Part shown: positions 24,949-36,800 of the stretch, piece by piece
Position numbering within the stretch: the first letter of the stretch is position 1
How the letters are laid out: each line of letters starts with the position of its first letter
From: Rhynchonema sp. JSB1_4
Lineage: Eukaryota; Nematoda; Chromadorea; Monhysterida; Xyalidae
DNA: 64,000 nt
Assembly (NCBI GenBank): GCA_030248065.1
Contig: JASAMV010001146.1
Location: 1-64,000 of the forward strand
Direction: 5' to 3'
Made by a program: the position numbers and the translations under genes
The notes under the pieces: model-generated
Told to the model about the DNA's origin: nothing
Databases searched by the model: none
What the model saw: the letters and a program-made list of their open reading frames with translations, nothing else

Positions 24949-25359
24949 TACCGTAAAACCTAAAATACAAGGGGGGGCTGTATTTTTTCACTGACCCCTT
25001 TTAGGGGGGGGCTGTATTTTTGGGGGGGCTGTATTTTTTCGCTGCCCAAAATCTCAAAAAATGTTCCCAAAAATGCCCCTCAAATGGAGTTCTGTCAGGG
25101 TGTTACTGGTCATTATTGAATGTTTTTAGGTGCAGATCTTCCATAAAAGGCTTTACGTCATCATATACTCAACCACAAACGTTGTACATAATATGTCGTA
25201 CACAAGAACTTGACTTTACGACCCCCAAGCGGGGAATTCCAAGTTGGGGGGCTGTATTTTTGGGGGGGCTCTATTTTTTCACTGACCCCGTTTAGGGGGG
25301 GCTGTATTTTTGGGGGGGGCTCTATTTTTGGGGGGGGCTCTATTTTAGGGAATACGGTA
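24949..25359. mobile_element. TA-flanked poly-C MITE, reverse orientation
   Basis: It starts TA-CCGTAAAACCTAAAATAC and ends TAGGGAATACGG-TA. Its central unique segment is the reverse complement of that at 4375-4560. It is a complete copy without a nested insertion. Confidence 0.75.
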
Positions 25360-25411
25360 GGTTGCTATTTTTGGCTCAAAATCGTATAAAATCGATATTT
25401 GTCACTCCAAA

Positions 25412-25845
25412 TACCGTAAAAACCTAAATACAGCCCCCCCGGAAAAGAGCCCCCCCCCCCCGTAATACGGCCCCCCAAAAAGGGGTCAGTGAATTAATCG
25501 GGCCCCCCGGAATAGAGCCCCCCAAAGTAACTTCCCCTATACTGTAGTGTATTAACGCTTGATAGTGGTGCACAGGTACATTTATGCACGTTCGTTGTTC
25601 GTTCAGAGCACATAATACGCCTCTTATTGACGAATAGACACGAATAAATGCGATTACAAGCGAAAAAACATCCTTTCAAACCCCTTTTTTGGGGTTTTTG
25701 GGGGTATTTTTGGGAACAATTTTTTCAGGTTCGAGTCAGTGAATTAATAGAGGCCCCCCGGAATAAAGCCCCCCCGTAATACAGCCCCCAAAATGGGGTC
25801 AGTGTCAGTGAGTTAATAGAGCGATTTATTTAGGTTTTTACGGTA
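25412..25845. mobile_element. TA-flanked poly-C MITE, diverged subfamily
   Basis: Its ends are TA-CCGTAAAAACCTAAATA and TTTAGGTTTTTACGG-TA. The C-run phrases differ (GGAATAGAGCCCCC, GTAATACAGCCCCC), and the middle 180 bases are unrelated to the other subfamily. Confidence 0.7.
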
Positions 25846-26299
25846 GGCGAAAAATCGCGCGCTGCGCGCGAAATTGGCGTTTTAGAGACATTTTCATCAC
25901 AATTTAGACATGAAAAATTTTGTTCCCCCCTAGTTCGGCCGGTACAGCAGGTAGGTTGATTGTAGGCCTTTCTTGGTGGTACAGTAGGTTGATTGCACGC
26001 CTGGGTAGCCACACCACTGATTGTTTTCCATGAAAAAGTCGTCAGATAGACAATACTGATCACTTACTTGCCGAATCCGTCAGAAATTTTCGTATTTTTT
26101 GACAAAAAAATCGCTACTTTTTCAGTAAAATAAGTCACTTCAGAAGCTTCGGGGGGCCGAGCCCGGCCCGGCCCTCCAAATCTCCGTCCCGGCCGGCCCG
26201 GCCCGAGCCAAAAGCCCAAAATCGCGGCCCGGGATTGCGACCTTTGTTGGGAAACCATGCAGAGAGGTCGCAATCGGGCCGGGCCGGCCCGACAAGATT
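25846..26299. repeat. Fragments of CAGTGGTGTAGC and GGGCCG elements
   Basis: A right-hand fragment of the CAGTGGTGTAGC family ends GGGTAGCCACACCACTG near 26018. Sequence shared with 5345-5450 follows, and then a GGGCCG patch to about 26295 with GAGGTCGCAATCGGGCC. No gene is supported. Confidence 0.55.
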
Positions 26300-26523
26300 G
26301 ACTAATTATAGGAAATCCACCCGTTTTGTGTGTGCTTAATCATAGTCCCATAGTTAAGCTTTAGGCTTCTATTTCAGGCTTAGGCTTAGGCTTGCTGTCA
26401 GGCTTTGGCTTGGGGTTAGGCACCAGCCTGAATCAAATAAAACACACAACCACGACGAAAAACGGCTGCATCTCTCGTGGACGCGTGCTCGATCGGGTGG
26501 ATTTCCGTATACCGTAATTAGTC
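26300..26523. mobile_element. MITE with an internal TTAGGC-like minisatellite
   Basis: The inverted ends are GACTAATTATAGGAAATCC and GGATTTCCGTATACCGTAATTAGTC (with an 8-base interruption). The interior holds GGCTTAGGCTTAGGC with variants. A full second copy in the opposite orientation lies at 49751-49981. Confidence 0.7.
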
Positions 26524-27326
26524 GCTCGTGGCCCGACCTCGGGCCGGCCGGACCGGGCCGCGATTTTGGGCTTTCGGCTCGGATCGGGCACCCGGCCTGA
26601 ATCTTCTGAAGTGACTTATCTTACTGAAAAAGTAGGGATTTTCTTGTAAAAAATAATAAAATTTCTGACGGATTCGGCAAGTAAGTGATCAGTATTGTCT
26701 ATCTGACGACTTTTTCATGGAAAATAATGAATTTTCAACCAAAAAAATTGGTTCAAAAAAATCGCAAAAGTTTTGACAAAAATTGGGTTAAAATCTGAGC
26801 CAAAATTCTGGCCGGGCCGGAGATTTGGGGGTTCGGGCCGGGCCGGAGATTTGGTGGCTCGGGCCGGGCCGGTCAAACCTGTCTCGATTGCGATGCGACC
26901 TCTGAAACCATGCTTTGTTACATGGGGTTAAGGGCTCTATTCCGGGGCCGGGGGGAGCTCTATTAATTCACTGACCAGAGGTCGCAATCGGGCCGGGTTT
27001 GGCCGGCCCGGCCCGAACCCCCAAATCTCCGGCCCGGCCCGAATTTTTGGCTGAGATTTTTGTCATATTTTTTCCGATTTTTTTTTGAAAGAACCTATTT
27101 TTTGGTTGAAAATTCATTGTTTTCCATGAAAAAGTCGTCAGATAGAACGGAATCCGTCAGAAATTTTAGTATTTTTGACAAAAAATCCCTACTTTTTCAG
27201 TAAAATAAGTCACTTCAAGAGCTTCGGCCCGAGCCAAAAGCTCAAAATCGCGGCCCGGCCCTTTTTGGGGGCTGTATTACGCGGGGCTCTATTCCGGGAA
27301 GGGTGCTGTATTTAGGTTTTTACGGC
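26524..27326. repeat. GGGCCG-element cluster and a poly-C element remnant
   Basis: At least two copies of the CAGAGGTCGCAATCGGGCC family are mixed in both orientations. They share the segment with AAATTTCTGACGGATTCGG and CATGGAAAA. A remnant of the diverged poly-C family ends TTTAGGTTTTTACGG near 27325. Confidence 0.5.
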
Positions 27327-27801
27327 ATGTGTGCGAATTTCAATTTTTCATTCCTTAATTCTGTGATGCCATGCCCTTTATATTTGTCATGCTCAATCAA
27401 ATTTTAGAATCAATGAATTTTATAACACCCAAATAAATTCTTCTCTGGGATCACCCAGAGTTCGGAAAAAAATTTTTGCTCATTTTTTTCCAATAGGAAA
27501 AAAAATTTTTCCCTTTTCTCAATGACCATTTTTCTGCTATTTTTTTCTTTCCATAATGAAACAAACAGTTCGTTTGGTGAGTTTTTAGATGGCGGCCTTG
27601 ACCAATGGGACTCAAAAGCAAGAAAAACACTAAAAATTGCTTTCAAAAACTTGCTACTTACTAAAAGTTGCTATTTTAGCAGCAATTGCTACTAGCCGAT
27701 TCTGAAATAAAAAACCCTGGTTAGCAGTGTTGACCAGAAATTAGGAATGTGCAAAAATCACACAAAAACCTAAAAGTATGTGCTATAATTTCAGGAGCGT
27801 C
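27327..27801. other. Upstream flank of the TRABID-like gene
   Basis: The sequence is AT-rich with no exon. A good acceptor (ctataatttcag) ends 7 bases before the start codon at 27802. This is the usual place for a spliced-leader trans-splice site in nematodes, or the end of a 5' UTR intron. Confidence 0.5.
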
Positions 27802-30800
27802 ATGAGCGGACAGAGCGGTGGTGGTCCATCTTCGAATGGCAGCAATAACGACAAGCAGCCAAATGACAAAGAGTCAAGAAACAACCAACTGGGTGCTGGC
27901 AATAAGTCGCGCGATGCTAAATCAATCAACAACAACAATGCTCATGAACAACACTCGTCGACTCCTGTTGCACATGAAACATCAGCAGCCACCGAGAAAT
28001 GGCAGTGCAACGCGTGCACGTATCTGAATTGGCTGTCGGCCACCAAATGCACCATTTGTCGACAGCAACGACCGACGTTGACCAGACGCATTGAGGACTC
28101 GACCAGTGGTGATGCAAATCAGGTGCACTTCTTGACCATTATATGAAAAATGACCACGGCTTGAGCGTTTCAAACACATTTTTTGTCTTTGCCTTGAAAC
28201 GATAGAGGATGGACTGCTGTATATGAACTGTGTCCCTCATTGACACGTTTCAGCCGAACGATTCCACCAGCCGACCGTTGGCGATCATTTGCGACGATGC
28301 CAACAAATGGTCGTGCCCGAAATGCACCTATTTCAATTGGCCGCGTTCACAGCGTTGTGTACAGTGCTACACACCTAAAGATCATGTCGAGGTGCGTGAC
28401 CGTGGTTATGCCTTGATACCATTTCTGGGTGCTGCAATCTGCGTCTGGAACTTTATATTTGCATTTTCACCTCGAATTGTGCGAGGTAAGGTGCGATCTG
28501 CACTTGGAGAGTTTGAAGTAAAACACTTTCAGCAAATAGTGGTTATTTTATGCCCGAACTAAAAGCAGAACAGCGTGCATTCAGATTCTGGAGGCCAACG
28601 ATTACGCCAATCACGAGCAACAGCAGCACGCCACTGCACGACAACATTCGCCACCGCAACAGGCTGGACCAAGTGGCGCTTATGGTACCGCCATATTGAC
28701 ACGATTTTAGTTTGTCTTGATTTTATGCTTGTCTCACCATCAGCCCATGCAGGCGCGTCGTCGTCCCTCGACAGTCGCATTATCGCGAAGAAACTGCAGA
28801 AATGGACGTGTCACCTTTGCACATACGAGAACTGGCCGAAAGCACCCAAATGCGTCATGTGCTCGGCGCCCAAAGTGGTGCAACGTCAAATGTCACGCAC
28901 TTCGCCCACACAGCCCAGTTCGCCCAATGTTGACCAACAGCCGTCTAGTCCCGGTGGTTGGTGGTCTGATTTCACGATGCAATTAATTGGTTTTCTGGTA
29001 TTTTTTTCGTTTCTTTGGGAGCTCTGCTCTTTCCAAGCAGTTGAGTCGATCTAGGTGAATATGAGCTTTCAGAAATGTTTTTGGGTTAAATACAACCTGT
29101 GCACAAGCTGAATTGCGGCTTCTATCACACGTGGCAAAGGTGCAGCTTTGTTTTCTCACTGCTATTGCGAGCCGATGCATTGCACCATGCTTCTGTTGCT
29201 CAATAAAAGCAGCATTTCCACTGTATCGCAGTTGTGGCCATGGCCAGCTGGTCCTAGGCAGCTGGATCGAGCCGAAAAATTCGTAGGTCGTGCACCCCAA
29301 ACCGCCAGATCCGAGTCTCCAAAAATTCAAAAACTGAGTTTGAGTACACGGCGAGGCCATGTTGCAGCTGTGAAACGCGTGCACCAAAGCAATTCCTCCA
29401 CCGAACAACATGTTGGACGCAAATCGCCCAAAAGCAGCACCCCGTCGTCGATTGGGTCGAGCAACGAGAATCTGGCTGTCGCTGCCACCGCTAACATCAA
29501 CGAACGATCGGTGCGTTTGGCCGGGGGCTAATTGTTTGGTTAAATTAGGCGATCAACCTGTATCGAAAATGACCGATGCATCGAGTTCATAAGGAAAATG
29601 AGCGTATTGAAGGTGAACATGGTAGTCGATCTCTTGCACGCGATCACACGTTTTCTCACGCTTTTTTTACTTATGTTTTGACCATCGCAGAAATTGGTTT
29701 GCGTCTAAGTGAGGATTGATCGAAATTAGTGCATCACTGCGATGCGAATACGGTCCGAAGATGCACTGTCGCGGAATGACATCGTCGAAAAGTTGATTCT
29801 GGTGTTATTTTGCAGACGAACGTGCTTGACCGTCAACTGCGTCGTCTGCGTAACCGCCCCCCACACCATCTTGATTTCCTCTGGCTCACAGCCGTACGCA
29901 GTCTGGCCACATCCACTTGTGATTGTGATCCGGTGGAGGCATATCTCGCTGCTGGCGGGGACCCTACACGACCACTCACACAGCATGAGGTATCATAGAT
30001 TTGTTATTGGCAGTTTGTCTGCGGTATTGCCCAGTGATGTAGTTGGATGGGGCTGGGGAGGGGCGGTATCGGTGTGTAATACCCTTCACATAAGAGTCAG
30101 CTATCTACTGCTTTCTCGTCAACACGCGCCACTCACAGAACCACTGTAATCAAACCAACGAAACTGTGCTTTTTGGTACATCTTATGAACCTGCAGGATT
30201 ATAACTTCTTGGTTTTCTCTGTGAAATAACATGTTTTAGACCGCTCAGACCAACTATACCACAGGATTTTACCATAAAAGCTTTACCGAAAGTTGAAAAT
30301 GTTGCAACGAGAACAGATAATGAGAGGCGATTGTTACCCTGTCGATACGTGCCTTCCTTATTAGTGTTTCCTTATCATATTGGTTCAAACATGCACTCAA
30401 CGTGCGATCCAGTTGCTTCTAGCTGAGGTCGAAATAGTGCGATTCACCTGGAAAATGCAAAGAAAGAGAAATCCAGACGTCACGTAAGAAACCGACGCAC
30501 GGAACAATGTTTCGGGCGTCTGGTGACGTTGGCGGCGTGCATGTCACGTGTGATTTCTCTTTCTTTGCGTTTTCAAGGGGAGTCGTGGGATTTCGACCTC
30601 AGCTAGAACTTGGCTTACAACGATGACACGGCTTCCTTTGACTCGCATGATAAGGAAATACTATACCTCTGTAACCCAAGCAACACAATGGGTGGAATTT
30701 TCGAAACGGTGTAAAAGTCAGTTGGGCGTAAAGGTCGGTGTAAAGTTCGGTCGAAAGCTCGGTCGGCGTAGCTCGGTGTAAACGTGAAACATTGCCTGTT

Positions 30801-33800
30801 ATTAACGTGGAATGTTTCAAGTTTACACCGAGGTCTATCACACTGAGCTGTCGACCGACCTTCACACCCAACTGACCTTTACACCGTTTCGAAAATCTCA
30901 CCCAATGAAACAATGATTTTCAGTGCAAACGGTAAGTTGTGTACCAGAAGGACAAAAATGTGTTTTACTTCGTGCATTACAATTGCATATAAATTGTATT
31001 CTCGAACAAACGCGTCCAAATGAGTTGCAGGTGCAGTTGCTGCACTCAGCACTGCCAAGCTACGGGTTCGAGACCGGTCAAACGCTGATACATTTGGCTG
31101 TACGATACAAACGCGAGGATTTGGTCGCGCTGTTGTTCGCGTCGGCCGATCCGCTCACTTCGCCATTGGCAATAAACAGTGAGTGCTTGGGACTGAATGA
31201 CACAACCAGAGATTGGGGGTAGTATCAATTAAAGACAACCACAGTCAGTCAGTCTCTCTTATCGAGTTGATCACGTTGATGGTTTTTTTGGGGTTCCGTC
31301 CCGTTGTGGAGATCACAGGATTTGACTGAAAGAGGAGCATATTAAGATAGCTGATCTGTAGCCGTTCCGCAAAATCTAGCGAAAAGATTAATAACTACGG
31401 GAAAACGAGTCCTTTTTCAACAGTGAGTACGGGGATTGTATTTTGATATTGCTTTACGAACACGACAATATCATTAAACCACCCAACCCCAAATAATGAT
31501 GTTGTTGTATACATACATCGGAGCTAGCATGGTAATGCTAAGCGACATATGGTTCATTCCCTATAGTGCGCTTTCTGAAAATTTTGATCGTGCGCTATTT
31601 CAACAATACTCAACCGAATGAGCTCAAATTTGCACACAATGTATATACCGTGCCCCAAAATGGCCACACAAAATTTCATCCCGCTGCGTGCCCACACGCG
31701 CAATCGCGGGCAAGATACAGTTGTCATTTTTGTAAAAACGTTCTTTCCCTTTTTTTTCCACAAAAGAGTAGTCAGGGCCCAGACGTTACTGAACACCAGA
31801 AATGTTAATATCGCATATAGGGTTTTCGCACACGAGAAACACGATGGTGCTATCGCCGACTTCGTAACTCCACGACTGAGACCGGTTCCAGACCATGACC
31901 ACGACTTTTTGTATGTAAAGTGTGCTTCCCGAAGTAAAATTTCGCCGAAAAGTTGGGTTACCAGAACTATTAAAGTTGTTTATGTGGTTTTCGTACTCGA
32001 GAAACACGGTGGTGCTATCGCCGAGTTCGTAACTTTTAGTATCAACGGTTCCAGACCATGACTTTTTGTACAGAATGTGTGGTTCTAAAGCCAAAATCAG
32101 CGGTCATATGTGTTTTTAATTTTTGTTACGTCAAAAATATATTAATTCCAATACGTTAAATGTTTTTCAGCTCAAAAAGAGCCATAATGGACGCTCAGAC
32201 ACACACAATAATGCATTAGTGCACGCTACGTAGTTGCCTGATTCATAAAGCGCACAATGTATTAAACACAACACACAGCCGGCCAGCCAGCACACACACA
32301 CACAGGCAGGCAGGCAGCCAGCACACACACACAGGCAGCAAGCACAACAGGCAATGCAGCAATGCATGCGTAGTTACATATATGTAGTAAAGATTGTGAA
32401 GGAGATTGGCGAAGCGATGTCCGAGCGGTATAACGCGCAGCATTGAAGATGAAAGGCCGCCGGTTCAAACATTCACGCGCGCAGCCAACTTTGTTGTATT
32501 TTTATTAACTTTTAATGAATTCTGCGTAACATTTTTTCAGTTTTTTCGTGTTTTTATTTGAGATTAATTATTAAGCACAGGTGCGGTTCGCAGTTTATGC
32601 GCTGTGATGTCATTCATGTTAAAATACCGACAAGATTTCAACTTCTTAATTAAAATAGCTGTTGCTCTCTAACATTCGAAGCTTTTTCCGCATTTATAAT
32701 TTGACTTTCGTGGGAAAGTTAAATAGTAGTTTTTACGTAACATTGAATCCAAGATCAGATGCGGCGGCCAACACCAAAGCAATCTGGAGACTGATGTTTG
32801 ACACTTATTTCATTGCTGAAGCTGAAGGGACAGGTTGCATGGAAGTTCATTGCACAGCTTTGCTTGGTACTAAACCAACAAGTGCCATTCTCTGAGACGA
32901 TGCGCAATCAGTGCGCTATAATTGATGGTACCTAGGGTGTCAAATACATACCTGGCGGTAAATTAAAAAAAATAAATAACTTGACAAGTTACCATGTTCC
33001 TCAAAAACATAGACATGCTCGTGGGGCACTGCGTTAGTTTTGTTTCAGTGGCGGGTGAAGACGCAGACACAAGCGTGTCTCCATTGTTAGAACCCCATAG
33101 TGAAATCGAAACACAAAATTGGCCTTATGTCACGATAACCACCGATTCATATATCCTGCCAAAAAGTACAGCATCCTTAAACTAACCCCCACACCTCATT
33201 GCGCTCATGTGCGTTGATTACTTGAGAAAAGTCTGACGGTCGACATTTTCTTAGTTAGAACCATTGTGTTAGGTGTATTCTGTACCCAGGCCCGTGTATG
33301 TACTCACCAATGTACATACCTGCTAGCACATCCCACCATCCCTCGCACATCAGCAACAGCCAATCAGCGCTTGCCTGGTGTCGACCGTGTTGCTGTGCTG
33401 GCTTGCTGCTGTGTGATGTTATTCCAGCTAAGCGCGCGCAGCGCGCGCCCTCTTTTGCTCTCTTGGACGCGCAAGGCGCGTATGTACCTACTTCCTAGTA
33501 CCTATGTACCTTGCTTTAGTCTTACTTTCTTCTGCTATACTTTATGTCTGTTCTTGAAACATCAGCGAGCTACATTCGGTTTTTACCCATATACTTGAGG
33601 TCTACTTCTACACGTCTCTTTAATTAATAAAACTTATCGTAATCAACGACACGCGGTCTGGACTCGGATATTACATATGCAATCTTCGGTGACGAACACA
33701 CAACCCAAAGCGTAACATATTCTGGCGACCACGACAAACTGGAAACATTCTCCCGCGTGCTTCACTCGACGCCACAACAACCTTTTGTGTGCAACTGCCT

Positions 33801-36800
33801 GTCGTCTCCTTCATCTTCGTCAAACTTGAGGATCAACGTCTCGTGAAATCACAAGCTCAAGGACCTTCATTCTCAACTACGACGACTACCACGTTCATTC
33901 AGCAACTGCTGTAAATTCACGAACATTTCAAGATCGAACTCAATCGTCCGCTTATTGTGCTCAACTTCTACGATCTCGGACATCAACTTTTCGTTGAGGG
34001 AGGAAAGAAGGCACCGACCACCAGACTGATCACCTTGTGTTCGTTGTTTTTTGTTCTTTCTCAGGTCTAAACCACAATTGAGCGCTTGTGTTCAAGTTTT
34101 GACACATTCGAGACGAAATTTCAAGACAATTTGTCCAGAAACACGGCATTAAGCACATATTATATACATATACATACAGGTATACATACGTTATGACCGC
34201 AGTGAGTGTGAGATATTTGTAGACTTTAGACCAAGAGAGTATTGGGTTATTAACCTGCGTGTTTGTGTTGTGAACTGTTTACACATAGTTGTCTATCTTT
34301 GCTTTGTGTGAAAGTGTGATCCGGCATGATGGCGTTGAATGGTGTGCTTCAAGACAAAACGCTCGTGCACCTCCTTTCTCTTGTGGGAGAGTACCGTAGT
34401 GGTCAAAACTGGATGGAATTTGTGGAAAGATTTCATCATAAGTGCAATTTTTTGGGTCTGTCATCAGCTGAGCGTGCGCGCCTCCTTGTGGCTGCGATTG
34501 ATCCAAAAGTGTTGAAAAATGCTGGCTACCAGATGCTATCAGTTGAAGTTCAGAATGACATCATGCAATTGTTGCCAGCGCTAACTGCAAAGATCCTCCC
34601 ACCGCACGCACAGTCGTTTTTTGCAACCCAGTTGCATCAATGCAAGCAGAGTAACGGCCAGTCCATGATGGACTATCATGCGGAATTGTGCGAATTAGCA
34701 GAACGAGCCTGGCCCGACAAGTCACATGAACAACGTGACAAGGACTTGAAAGAATTCTTTGCCGGAGGTCTCATTAGCCAGAAAATTCGGCAAGAATTGT
34801 ATCGAGCACATGCGTGCACAACTGCATCTGGAGCGCTGCAAATCGCTCGCGATATTGAGGCCAGCGAAGTCGCTATTCAGAATGCTGGTGCAGGAACCAC
34901 AGCAGCGCAGCGAATGTATTTTCTGCAGGCTAAGCCGACTGATGCGAATCCCGGTCCAGCGAACGTGCCACAGTCCAAAATTGATGAAATTGTGGACAGA
35001 GTCGCAGCGCTCACAACATCTCAAGCGCAAGCGCGCTACAACGGTTATGGATCACAAGTTTCAAACCAACACAACACGCGTCGTGACGGTAACAGCTACC
35101 GTAATCCGGCAACGTCACGCTTGCGTTTCAATACATTTTCTGTGGTGAACACCCAGAATGATGATAGCGCTGAGCGCGCGCACAAGGCTGTGGATCAGCA
35201 AGGTGCGAATGGCGGCGCTGACAGTTCGAATGGCAATGTTGTGTGTCATTTGTGTCGGAATCCTGGGCACTATTCCCGTTCGTGTCCACTGAGACCCAAC
35301 GCTCGCGTGTGCTATTGTTGCCGAAATCCCGGACACATTATGAGCACGTGCAAGTGTCCGCGATGTGAGGGTCAGAAATGACCACCTTTGGGAAATGCTT
35401 TGTGACTTGCTTTGGGACTTGCTTTGTGAACGGCTTTGTGAACGGCTTTGTGAACAGCTTCGTGAAATGCTTTGTGAATTGCTTTTGTGAAATGCTCTGT
35501 GACTTGCTTTGTGACTTGCTTTGTGAAATGCCTTCTGGTAATTGGCTATTTGAATTGAGCTCTTTAGTCCGCGCACAATATGTACATGGGTGCATTTTGA
35601 ATCACTCAATTCTTAGCTCAATAAGCTAATTGTTTTTCACTGCTAGTACTATGTATGTATAACCGCTATAGTATGGTTTTTGTGTGTGTATTGTGGTATT
35701 GGTGCTTGTGCCAAGCTCTTTCAACTCATTCGCGGATAGAACTCATTTGGTAGTTTGCTTTTCGGATTTGCCGCCAATTTCAAGTCTACCGTAATCCCAG
35801 GTACATCACCAGATGCGATGGCTTGGCGTGTCTGACCCACTTTTCTCACGGGGTCGTGGTGAATGATGTGCAACCATAGCCTGTTATGGGGTGGGTATGC
35901 ACAACATATGCCCAACACATGTACGTACAATGCACATTCGCATTTTGTTCTCATATTCTTGTTATTTTGTCGCAAGCATCAACTGCAGCAACAGCGACGT
36001 GTGTATCCGCGCATATCTATTAATTCGTTCCATTAAATTATGCCTACACTTTGGTACCGTTTGGGTATGTCTGCCATTGCAATTGTTATTGACCTGTTAT
36101 AGACCAGCGTCCATCAGGGGACTGGGTAGGTAACGTGCATTTTGTTTGTTTTTTGGTACCGGCTCATTGCATTGTTGTGTGTGTGACCCCACCAATGGGA
36201 CCAAGCAATGTGTCACCGCACTGGATATGGCACCTTGTGTTGTTGCCTGCTTGGGATCACAAGCACAACACTCACGCGCAACTGATATCCCTGCCTGTCG
36301 GGTCGGGGGAACCCAGTCTGCATTGCAATTGTGTATTTATGACCGCCTGGTGTCTGATTGACCATTTGGCGGGTGTCCAATCTGTGCAGAATGTATCATC
36401 GTGCGTATACATTGTGTGTCTGGCTGAGTGGTGTGAATGTCCACACGCACCAAAATTACACGCTTTCTGGCCAGCAAAGACGTTAGCTATACGCTGAGCG
36501 CCTAAGCTGCATTGAGGGGGCAACGCATCACCTTGTTACATACGGAGTTAATGTGTGGAATGGGGTGTATGTACGATACACTAGTCGTGCTCTTCGAGGT
36601 TATCAACAAACGGCAGTTGACTTGGTCTTAAGTTGCAATCACACGAAAGTCACGCGTAACGCAATATGTAGTCAATGAAGACTTATGATCATGTTTGAGT
36701 AAAGTTCTTCGCATCAGCACAACGCAATGTATGCAGTAAAAGTAAAATCACAATGTGCATGCAACAATGCACATCAATTCTTAAGGCATATCACAACTAT

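Noticed and set aside
32405..32485. tRNA-like sequence with GATGTCCGAGCGGTATAAC and GGTTCAAACAT boxes
   Set aside because: The boxes resemble A and B boxes, but the acceptor and anticodon arms do not pair. At most it is a tRNA-derived SINE remnant.
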